The notes under the pieces are model-generated. The model worked only from the letters and a program-made list of their open reading frames with translations. It had not been told where the DNA came from and ran no database searches. A DNA stretch of 64,000 nucleotides from Balneolaceae bacterium (GTDB lineage: Bacteria > Bacteroidota > Rhodothermia > Balneolales > Balneolaceae), in the NCBI GenBank assembly GCA_018401935.1, contig JAGYJQ010000006.1, positions 62,001 to 126,000 of the forward strand, written 5' to 3'. Positions 37,447-45,789 of the stretch are shown here, in pieces. Position numbers and translations under genes: made by a program. The first letter of the stretch is position 1. Each line of letters starts with the position of its first letter.

Positions 37447-40400
37447 TTAATTAATTATGGCAAATTTTCCGGTTTTCTCACCTATTCCAGGGGCTGATAG
37501 GTGGTAAAAGTACAGCCCAAATGCGACTTCTAATCCTTGTTCTGATTGCAAATCGAACACCGCCAGCCCATCTTTAGCGACCAACTCACGAATAAATACT
37601 CCACTGGCGGAATAAATCCGCAGGACTGATTGATCGGGTACATTTCTAAATTCAATGCGCCGCTCACCACGTCCACTCAAAAATGGTTTTGCTTCAGAAA
37701 CATTTGCTGCTACGTAGGGATTCGGCACTACGGTTACCTCATCCAGCACCGATACATCAGGGGAGGTATCAAGGAAACCAGCTGTCGATTCTAACACATA
37801 GGTATCTTTTGAGCTAAAGGGAATGGATGTATTTAGCTCATACACATCACCCATGGCGGGAGAAATAAATTCAGAGGAAGCTAATACTTGCCCAGAAGCA
37901 TCTTTTGGAGGCTCAAAAGTGATATTCCACGTGGGGGTTAGGGCACTTCTATCTTCCCTCTTTTTAAAGGCTATTTGTATAAGTTCTCCCGCATCAATTC
38001 GCCCATTTTCGGTGCTATCAACTTCACTAAAGATGAATGGGATAGTGGCACCTGTCCCCTGTTCGAAGAGTCTAAAATATACCGGGATGGTATTTCTCCC
38101 CGTGGATGATGTATACGCGGTAGCTAATTCCTGGGTCCCATCCCCTATTTCTATTTGTATTCTAATAGGCCATACAATTGGAACAGGCTGCGCAAAGGTG
38201 GGTGGGCTTAAGCTAACTGCAGGAATTAAATTGGTTTTACTATCCGAAGTCCAACCGGATTGTTGTTGGGTATCTATTTCGTCAGCTAGGCTGTTGGTAA
38301 AATAAAAAATTAGACCTTCATCAAGGAGTTCATAATTCCATGACTTCAAATCATTTCCTTCTAGATCTGTAGGCACGGGTTCCCTTGCAGCTAAAGAATC
38401 ACCTTGTGCATTTAGAATACTGAAGGCAGATGTTCGGTACTCCACTTTACTATCAAGCGTCTGCTCATGAAATATTATGCTATATGAGTCGTCTTTAAGT
38501 AAGGCATCATCCACAACCTCTGCCTTAACCGAACCGGTAGCTTGACCATTTGTTTGAAAGATAAAAGACTGATCATCCGTGTCAATTTCACCAGAAATGT
38601 AATCCGAAGCCCTTGGATTAGGTCGTACTTGAACAGTATTTCTATCGAAATTGGTAATTACCCCTTGGGTCACCGTAATACTAGCTGGGGACTCAGAGGG
38701 TGAAATGGGTAATAGATTTTCAATTTCAGATATACCATCCTCAAAATAGCCATTAACATACCCTGCGTCATATGATAAGACGGCATAATAATAGGTTCGA
38801 CCATTCACCACATCCTCATCAATAAAGGAATGTTGAAGCCCAGTATCATCACCCATGTAATAATGTACTCCATTCGGCACTCCAATCTCCTCACCAAATT
38901 GTAGATCATGATACCCGGTTAAGCCATTTCTTTTATCAAATTGGGCAATCGACCTTTTATATACAGCATTTCCAAAGGCATCGGTCACGTCCTGCGCATC
39001 CGTGAATTGAGGGTCGGTAGATTTAATGATTCGATACCCCTCAAAATCCCGTCCATAAATAGGATCTCTGGAATACTCGGCCAAATCGTCCCAAACTAAC
39101 GTCACCTTACCGTCCCCTGGTATGGCGCGCACATCGGGTTGACGAGGCGGGGTAGCGAATCGATAATCCGAATCAAATATTCTTTGGGCAACTTGAGCTG
39201 ATCTAAACATCGCAATTTCATTAGCCCCATACACAAAGCAAGTAGAAAAACGCTGGGTTTTATTCTTTGGTAGCGCAAATGGACCCGAACCAAAAATCCA
39301 AATTTGGTTCTGACCTTGTAGAGGGATATCGAAAAATCCGGGTTGAATGTTAGGCCAGACTGTTTCTTCGTTATGGATATTAACCGTGCCGAAGCTTGGT
39401 CCGTAAAAAGAGGTTAATCCAACTTGATCAGACTCATCATTATCTAATCGCCCAAAGTTAGGCTCACCCTGATCGGGTCGTCCATTCCCTTCAGTTCCAT
39501 CTTCATCTGGACCAGGATATCCCTCTTGGTCAGGGCCAATACCATCGGTTCCAACATCATCCAGTAGCCCATTCCAATCACAGTCCTCATCACCACTCCA
39601 ACGCATCATAGGCTCTGCATATACGCCACAACTACCAAATTCAAAAGTGCCCGCATCATTATCTCGAGACTCGTCAATGAGTCCATCACCATCATTATCG
39701 ATTGCATCGGCATCTATGCCTGGGCTTTCCAGGAATTTCCATCCCACATAACCAGGGGCAATATCACGGAATTGTGTCCATGTCCCTTGGCCTGTACTAG
39801 ACCAACCATACACGATATCGTATTCTTTATCAAAGCCTGCTGCATCATCGGTTGCTCCAGAACCTGCTGGGTTGACATCGGTGTACCCACCAAAAATAAT
39901 GGGTAAATCGTTCAAATTAGTTGTGTAGTCCTGGTCGCTTATATTTGACACCTCGTACTGCATAAACAGTATGTCTTTTGCCAATGCTTGAGACCATTGA
40001 AACAAACGAACCCTTATTTGAAGCCCTAAACCTCCATCTGTACTACCATTGATTGGATAATAGCTGTATTCGGTATTGGATAAATCGTCCATAACATAGA
40101 ATACTTCTTGATCCGCATTGAATTGGTTTAAGCCAAAATACCCGTTCCATGCTCCATCCCAGTCTGAGTTTTTATCGGGCCAGGAACTTGGCCAAGAATC
40201 TGGATTCCTGGAGTTAGCAATTTCAGGGTTCTCTCCTTCCCGGTTAAAATACCCTGGTAAGGGTTGATACTTCCACCGAATGTTGGTGTTGGGATCAATA
40301 TCTGTATCGTCGCTACTAGCTCCGTATCCGTCGTTAACAATGGTTACATCATTTCCTTCTTGATCTTTTGTTCTACTAACGATAATACCCGTCATTTCGT

Positions 40401-40638
40401 GAATATGCCCGTGTCCTGTACCTCTTGGCCATACCCCGGCCTGATTAATGGATCCGTTGCCATTTCCTACCGATCCCCAATTAGTAATAATCGATTCCAC
40501 TTGATTGCCTGTCAGGTTAAAACTTACCCGCTCGTTTTGCTGTCCTTTATTGGGATCAATAAAGACTCCAGAGTCATTAACCTGTGCGAGTAGCCCGGTG
40601 GAACTAAGAACACATATGAGTAGTATATTTTTCATCAT
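37447..40638 (-). CDS. Large secreted protein with T9SS-like C-terminal domain, partner of the TonB receptor
   Basis: The 1063-residue protein has a signal peptide (MMKNILLICVLSSTGLLAQ). I cannot assign a family to residues 20-480. At about 317-405 there are three acidic, Asp/Asn-rich loops reminiscent of calcium-binding repeats (DNDGDGLIDESRD, DEDCDWNGLLDD, DEDGTEGNGRPD). A fibronectin type III-like domain follows (about 510-640, VTLVWDDLAEY and RTYYYAVLSYD). The C-terminus starts with VVPNPYVA and ends LYFYHLSAPGIGEKTGKFAI, like the VVPNP subtype of T9SS domains. It overlaps the TonB receptor gene by four bases (ATGA), so it occupies the slot where a susD gene usually sits. Confidence 0.8.
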   Translation of the reverse strand: MMKNILLICVLSSTGLLAQVNDSGVFIDPNKGQQNERVSFNLTGNQVESIITNWGSVGNGNGSINQAGVWPRGTGHGHIHEMTGIIVSRTKDQEGNDVTIVNDGYGASSDDTDIDPNTNIRWKYQPLPGYFNREGENPEIANSRNPDSWPSSWPDKNSDWDGAWNGYFGLNQFNADQEVFYVMDDLSNTEYSYYPINGSTDGGLGLQIRVRLFQWSQALAKDILFMQYEVSNISDQDYTTNLNDLPIIFGGYTDVNPAGSGATDDAAGFDKEYDIVYGWSSTGQGTWTQFRDIAPGYVGWKFLESPGIDADAIDNDGDGLIDESRDNDAGTFEFGSCGVYAEPMMRWSGDEDCDWNGLLDDVGTDGIGPDQEGYPGPDEDGTEGNGRPDQGEPNFGRLDNDESDQVGLTSFYGPSFGTVNIHNEETVWPNIQPGFFDIPLQGQNQIWIFGSGPFALPKNKTQRFSTCFVYGANEIAMFRSAQVAQRIFDSDYRFATPPRQPDVRAIPGDGKVTLVWDDLAEYSRDPIYGRDFEGYRIIKSTDPQFTDAQDVTDAFGNAVYKRSIAQFDKRNGLTGYHDLQFGEEIGVPNGVHYYMGDDTGLQHSFIDEDVVNGRTYYYAVLSYDAGYVNGYFEDGISEIENLLPISPSESPASITVTQGVITNFDRNTVQVRPNPRASDYISGEIDTDDQSFIFQTNGQATGSVKAEVVDDALLKDDSYSIIFHEQTLDSKVEYRTSAFSILNAQGDSLAAREPVPTDLEGNDLKSWNYELLDEGLIFYFTNSLADEIDTQQQSGWTSDSKTNLIPAVSLSPPTFAQPVPIVWPIRIQIEIGDGTQELATAYTSSTGRNTIPVYFRLFEQGTGATIPFIFSEVDSTENGRIDAGELIQIAFKKREDRSALTPTWNITFEPPKDASGQVLASSEFISPAMGDVYELNTSIPFSSKDTYVLESTAGFLDTSPDVSVLDEVTVVPNPYVAANVSEAKPFLSGRGERRIEFRNVPDQSVLRIYSASGVFIRELVAKDGLAVFDLQSEQGLEVAFGLYFYHLSAPGIGEKTGKFAIIN

Positions 40639-43304
40639 AGTCTTATTTGAACTCCAAGATGAATACTCCTAGGTGGTTTTTGTACCAATGGATTGGTTTT
40701 AAATTCCCGCAAACTGTTAATGAGTGTATTCCCGTTTGCAGCGTGCGCATCTATTTCTGAGGCAAAAATCTTTGGTTCACGATCTTGCCGGTAAAAATTT
40801 AGCAGGTTTTCACCAGTTAAAAATAACTGCCCTTCCCAACCGGACAAATCAAACACATAAGCAGCTCGAAGATCTACGATGAATTCGGCGTTGTATCGTG
40901 CTTGATTGCGTAACAAATCAATTCTGTTTCGCTGAATATCTTGAGGAGTGAATGGATAGCCAGTGTAAAATACGGAGATTAGACCTAAGCTTAGTTTATC
41001 TTTAACATAGCTTAGCGTCCCTGATACATTATGAGTTTGATCCCAATCTAGTGCTACTAAATTTCTGGTCGATTCGTTGTTTTGCTGAGCATCATAAAAA
41101 GCTTGTTTAGGGTCACTCGCATTTCCCCGCGCTAATTGATAGGTGTACGAGAATGATCCTAAAAGTCCAATAGTAGTGCGAATTTCTGTGGCTAAGGTAA
41201 TTCCACGCACCCGCCCAAAATCGGTGTTTTCATACCTACCCCAACTATCCCCTCCTGTTCTCGCTTCATACAGCCGAGTACCCACTAAGGCACGAATATC
41301 CCGATAATATGCGGTTAAATCTATCCCTACAAACTCTCCTATTTGTTGCTGTAAGCCAATTTCATAGGTAGTTGAACTCTGTGGATCTAAGTTTGGATTG
41401 CCTAAATACTGCGTAAAAGTACTTGATTGAACCTCAAATTCGGGATTTTCATAGAGTCTTGAGTACTCGGGTATTTGAAAAAATTGCCCATATGAGGCGT
41501 GAATAACTCCATTTTCTGAAATAGGAAATGCAAACCCAATTCGTGGACTTAACTGCCATTTTACATCGGTAGCCTTGTAGGCTTCGCTAATGGGTAGGTT
41601 AGCTGTGTTAGCAGGGTCCCTAAGATCGGTAGGAATAGTGGCCTGTGCATCAAAATAATCGAATCGAAGTCCGATGTTTACAATTAGATCCTCAATTTCA
41701 ATTTTATCTTGAATAAATGCGGCTAATTCGACCGGATTTCTAACATAGGCGTTGTGTAGGCGTGAGCTTAATGGGGGAATGCGCCGCTCAAAGCCATCTA
41801 CCCTTCTGGCTTGAACAAAAAACTCTTCAAAGTCCATGTCATTGTATCGGTATTCGACTCCTGCCTTTACCATATGGGTAGTCCCAAACTGCCGTGTAAT
41901 ATCGAAGCGAAATGCGTAGGTCGTGCTTTGCCGATCTAAATGATAATTATTAACACCACCGGTATTGAACACATTACTAGGCTGACCTGATCGACCCTCA
42001 ATGATTGCATAACGCAGATCAAAAGGGTCTTCATACACATATTGTTGGAATCTAGTGGTGTAAGCAGATAATCGAATATTGTAAAAACTCCTTGGGCTCA
42101 ACACATGATTTAATGCAATTAAATGATTCCATGATCCACTGAACTGGGTAGGTAAAAAATCAGGGTTATAGCGGTACAAATGTTGATAATAAGAAGATTC
42201 AGATAGGGAGCGAGTCAGGGAATAACTAAGTTTGATATTTTGCGAGGTTTTCCAGCTTAACTTATTCATTAGGGTATAGCCAGAGCGAGTATTCATGGGG
42301 ACAATAGCGCTATCACCAGATGCTTCAATGATCCAGTTTTGTGCATTATTGGATGAGAAGTCTGAAGAATCTGACGGAAGAAATACACGCTTCCCTTTTA
42401 ACCAACCCTCTGAAGTAGTGGCTTTTGCACTGCTAAAAAAGAAGAGTCTATCTCGGAGAATTGGCCCGGATAACGAAGCTTCATAACTTTGCTCACCTAG
42501 CCAGGGACTTTCGTTAAGGCCAAAAAAAACATCCGAGTCTCCAGTACGGTAGGTACCCACTCTACTAATAAAGGTACCTTCCAAATTATTGGACCCATCG
42601 CGAGTGACTATATTAATGATTCCACTATTGGCCTGTCCAAATTCGGCATTATAAGTCCCGCTAATAACTTCGACTTCTTGGACCGCCGTATTTTCTACCG
42701 GAACAGCTAAGGCATTACTGTATGGATTAGATACCGCAATACCATCCACATAGTATTTTATTTCCGAACTTCTCCCACCTCGTATATGTAGCCCCCCAGA
42801 TTGCCCCTCATTCACACCCGCTTGTACAGAAACCGTTTCAACAAAACTCTGAACCGGTAAATTGAGTAATTCCTCTCCACTGACTTTTGCCGAAGCAGAG
42901 GTTTGATCGGTCACAATGAGTTTTTTTTGAGCAACCACCACAATTTCTTCGCCTTCTAACAATTCTTCCTCTAAAACAAAATCCAATCGGGTAGTTCGAT
43001 CAACACTCACCTGTACATCAGACATACGTATGGTTCTAAACCCGATATAGGAGACCACTAAGGTGTAGGATCCAGGCTTAATGTTTAAGATAAAGTACTC
43101 GCCATCTGCGTTAGTTGCATTTCCTTGGTTTCCATCAACTAGTCGTACATTCACTCCTGGCAAAGGTTCTCCCTGCTCATCGGTGATCGTGCCGGCTATT
43201 TTTCCTGTGGTTTGAGCCTGACCTAAAGTGGGGATCAATACAAAGATGAACCACAGAAATATGCTGATGGTAAATGAATTACTATGTACGATTTTATGGG
43301 GCAA
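40635..43304 (-). CDS. TonB-dependent outer-membrane receptor with carboxypeptidase-regulatory-like N-terminal domain
   Basis: The 889-residue protein has a signal peptide (to about residue 31, GQAQ) and a CarboxypepD_reg-like beta-sandwich (TTGKIAGTITDEQGEPLPGVNV, 32-115). A plug follows (about 130-240, with NLPVQSFVETVSVQAGV and IHIRGG-type LHIRGGRSSEIKYYVDG), then the 22-strand barrel ending in PPRSIHLGVQIRL. It imports a large ligand using TonB energy. The only start that keeps the signal peptide is a TTG at 43304, because a stop codon lies five codons upstream in frame and no ATG follows before the hydrophobic core. The gene is 18 bases downstream of the CBM9-like gene. Confidence 0.92.
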   Translation of the reverse strand: MPHKIVHSNSFTISIFLWFIFVLIPTLGQAQTTGKIAGTITDEQGEPLPGVNVRLVDGNQGNATNADGEYFILNIKPGSYTLVVSYIGFRTIRMSDVQVSVDRTTRLDFVLEEELLEGEEIVVVAQKKLIVTDQTSASAKVSGEELLNLPVQSFVETVSVQAGVNEGQSGGLHIRGGRSSEIKYYVDGIAVSNPYSNALAVPVENTAVQEVEVISGTYNAEFGQANSGIINIVTRDGSNNLEGTFISRVGTYRTGDSDVFFGLNESPWLGEQSYEASLSGPILRDRLFFFSSAKATTSEGWLKGKRVFLPSDSSDFSSNNAQNWIIEASGDSAIVPMNTRSGYTLMNKLSWKTSQNIKLSYSLTRSLSESSYYQHLYRYNPDFLPTQFSGSWNHLIALNHVLSPRSFYNIRLSAYTTRFQQYVYEDPFDLRYAIIEGRSGQPSNVFNTGGVNNYHLDRQSTTYAFRFDITRQFGTTHMVKAGVEYRYNDMDFEEFFVQARRVDGFERRIPPLSSRLHNAYVRNPVELAAFIQDKIEIEDLIVNIGLRFDYFDAQATIPTDLRDPANTANLPISEAYKATDVKWQLSPRIGFAFPISENGVIHASYGQFFQIPEYSRLYENPEFEVQSSTFTQYLGNPNLDPQSSTTYEIGLQQQIGEFVGIDLTAYYRDIRALVGTRLYEARTGGDSWGRYENTDFGRVRGITLATEIRTTIGLLGSFSYTYQLARGNASDPKQAFYDAQQNNESTRNLVALDWDQTHNVSGTLSYVKDKLSLGLISVFYTGYPFTPQDIQRNRIDLLRNQARYNAEFIVDLRAAYVFDLSGWEGQLFLTGENLLNFYRQDREPKIFASEIDAHAANGNTLINSLREFKTNPLVQKPPRSIHLGVQIRL

Positions 43305-43322
43305 AGGGAAGGATTCTTATGA

Positions 43323-45509
43323 TTACTTAATGAGGGTAAATTTTCTTGAGCGAACTTCCATAGCGCTACGTAAAACGTACACGTATACCCCACTACTGAG
43401 CTGCGAGGCATCAAACTGATGAGTGTGTACCCCTGCAGAATAGTACCCTTTAGCAATCGTAGCCACCTTTTGTCCTAGCATATTGAATACCTCGAGTTGT
43501 AGATTTCCAGATTCTGGCGCATAAAAATCGATGGTTGTACTTGGATTAAAAGGATTGGGGTAGTTTTGGGATAAATAAAGACTGTTTGGTCTATCTGAAG
43601 TGTATTCCTGGAGTTCATTATTAACGCCTACTCGCTCACGAGTTTCAACGATAAGGCCTCGCATTTTAAAGTTTTTTGAGTCACGCCAAAGTGAAGGTAA
43701 ATCGCCCATACGAAGAAATCTATTCATCCCACGCGCACCATCTCGTTCATCTCTATCGGTTAAATCGGCATCAAATGAGATGGTAACACCATCTTCAGGT
43801 GTGAATAAAGGCCACTCTATACCTCTATAATTACCTGGTAATGGTTTTTGCCCTTTTGATATTTCTCCCGCTAAACTTTCAAATGGAATTTTCCACTCCA
43901 TGATATACCCTTGTTCATCAGCGGTATAATCGGCGGCGGCCTCATTACCCTTATAAATAGTAGTATCCACATAGGCACCACTATATTCTTCGGGATCTAC
44001 TGGATCGGGGCCGTAAGGTAATGCACGAAGTAACATCTGAAAATCAGCCCCTCTAGTGGATGAGGTATTGTCAATGTCTGGTCTTATTCGGTAGGTTCGA
44101 TTAGATGTAATGGTATCGGTCCTGGCCGTATCAGTACCTGCAAAGCGCTCTCTGAACATAAAAAACTCCCCAGGCCCTTCCACATGAGGATTAGAGGCAA
44201 TGTCACTTATATCGTACAATCCCAAGTACACACTCACATGATCATAGTTAAAGGCTAAATTAGGAGTATCTAGTGTTTGAATCATGGGAGTCCCTTCATC
44301 TCGAACTCGAACCGCAACATAGAGATGATCGTTATCCATTTTGAAGCCGATGTAGCCGGAAAAATCTTCTGGAGATTGTGGAATTCCCTGAATTTCAGTG
44401 AATAGTGGATGATCTTGGTTAACTGCCCAGAAAAAAGCATCCGACCAGTCGCTTAAATCAGCATCTAAGACTACGTTTTGTTCGGCTTTGTAATCGATAA
44501 GATAGGTCCACCGAGGTGTATTCATTGGGGCAGCGGATACATCAACCAGTTTAGCTCGGTGTCCAAATCTGGATGAATACAAGGGTAAATTAGTAGATGT
44601 TCCTAAGCGCAACAATTCTGTATCTACATTATCGCCCGTCTGATCAGCGTCTCCCACTTCAACATCAAAGGAAAGGGTCATCCCATCGGAAGGGCTAAAG
44701 TTTGGCCATTCAAAGTTGGCGTATGGCCCGCTTGTATTGGCAATTTTCCCACTTAATGATGCCAATGGCACCTTCCATTCTACATTATAGCCTTTTTCAT
44801 TGCTCCAAAGCTGAATACTCGCGGTTGTGTTGGCAATCGCATTATCTACATATCCGAAATTGTGCTGAACCACATCTTCCCCACTTATAGAGGTCCCCGC
44901 GTGGGAAATAGCACGAATACCTAAGTGATAATCTGGCCCAAGGGTTTGACCTGTATTATCTGCGGTTGATTGAATTCTGTAGGTGCTACCTGTGTAGATG
45001 GGTGACGAGCTCACCGGGTCAATCAAATGCACACTGTTATCCTGGCTAAGTTTAGTTAGATGTGGGCTAGAATATGCATCTGAGCCAATATCGTATAAAC
45101 CTAGATACACGCTTAGATGATCAAATAGAACCAAATCTTTTACCTCCGCGGCTTGATCTATAAGTGGATTATTTTCATCTCGTACCCTAGCGGCGAAATA
45201 AATAAAGTCCGAATCCATTTTCATGGCAAACCAAGCACTACCGTCATTGGGTGATGCCGGCATAATCCCTTCTGCTTCTGATGCATCTATATATCCATGA
45301 GCTGGATGATCAACACTCATATAAACCCACTGAGCATCGGCCCAATCTTCAAATTCACCGTCAACCGTAATTTCTGAACCGTTGAGGGTTAAATGGTATA
45401 GGTTATCAATCGAGGGTGCTTTTTGTTGCGCATATCCTTGACTAAAAAAGCTGATAACTAGAAATAGTGGTAGCAATAAAATAGTTGTCTTTGTAGCGAA
45501 AATACTCAT
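43323..45509 (-). CDS. Secreted protein with two CBM9-like modules and a T9SS sorting domain
   Basis: After a signal peptide (to about residue 28, GYAQ) two homologous beta-sandwich modules follow (about 35-325 and 335-625). Each has the CBM9/DOMON-like pattern: DGEFEDWADAQW and DADLSDWSDAFFW, then WFAMKMDSDFIYFAARVRDE and YIGFKMDNDHLYVAVRVRDE, then HLSVYLGLYDI and HVSVYLGLYDI. The final 85 residues are a type A T9SS domain (NYPNPFNPSTT). No catalytic residues are apparent, so it is more likely a surface carbohydrate-binding protein than an enzyme. It is the first gene of the minus-strand train and sits behind a good promoter. Confidence 0.9.
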   Translation of the reverse strand: MSIFATKTTILLLPLFLVISFFSQGYAQQKAPSIDNLYHLTLNGSEITVDGEFEDWADAQWVYMSVDHPAHGYIDASEAEGIMPASPNDGSAWFAMKMDSDFIYFAARVRDENNPLIDQAAEVKDLVLFDHLSVYLGLYDIGSDAYSSPHLTKLSQDNSVHLIDPVSSSPIYTGSTYRIQSTADNTGQTLGPDYHLGIRAISHAGTSISGEDVVQHNFGYVDNAIANTTASIQLWSNEKGYNVEWKVPLASLSGKIANTSGPYANFEWPNFSPSDGMTLSFDVEVGDADQTGDNVDTELLRLGTSTNLPLYSSRFGHRAKLVDVSAAPMNTPRWTYLIDYKAEQNVVLDADLSDWSDAFFWAVNQDHPLFTEIQGIPQSPEDFSGYIGFKMDNDHLYVAVRVRDEGTPMIQTLDTPNLAFNYDHVSVYLGLYDISDIASNPHVEGPGEFFMFRERFAGTDTARTDTITSNRTYRIRPDIDNTSSTRGADFQMLLRALPYGPDPVDPEEYSGAYVDTTIYKGNEAAADYTADEQGYIMEWKIPFESLAGEISKGQKPLPGNYRGIEWPLFTPEDGVTISFDADLTDRDERDGARGMNRFLRMGDLPSLWRDSKNFKMRGLIVETRERVGVNNELQEYTSDRPNSLYLSQNYPNPFNPSTTIDFYAPESGNLQLEVFNMLGQKVATIAKGYYSAGVHTHQFDASQLSSGVYVYVLRSAMEVRSRKFTLIK

Positions 45510-45585
45510 TGAAAGGACTCCGGTTATTTTATCGGTTAGGGTAGTTGATTACACAAGATGGTTTTTGTGCTGAATATGTACCTTT

Positions 45586-45614
45586 ATTATATACATACAT
45601 ACATAATATTTCAA
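45586..45614 (-). promoter_or_regulatory. Sigma70-like promoter of the glycan operon
   Basis: On the minus strand TTGAAA and TATAAT are separated by exactly 17 bases, 77 bases upstream of the CBM9-like start codon. The spacer is a run of GTAT units, and TATGTA lies just downstream, so a regulator recognising TACATA/TATGTA words would cover the promoter. Confidence 0.7.
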
Positions 45615-45744
45615 TATGCGATTGAAAATTTGCAACTGATTCAAAAAAAATTAAAAATTATAAAAGCGTTTTTTTACCTTCATAAGCATCAATTACTAGA
45701 TATTCAAAGAATCACGATTCGCTAAATTTCATACGATCATTGAA

Positions 45745-45762
45745 GTACATAGAATTATGTAC
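45745..45762. promoter_or_regulatory. Palindromic operator candidate upstream of the GH38 gene
   Basis: GTACATA and TATGTAC are perfect inverted repeats separated by GAAT, 27 bases before the GH38 ATG. A further GTGTAC half-site follows at once. GntR-family operators typically contain GT and AC half-sites, so the operon's GntR-LacI regulator is the likely ligand; this is inferred. Confidence 0.5.
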
Positions 45763-45789
45763 ATTGTGTACTAAAAGATAAAAAGTATC

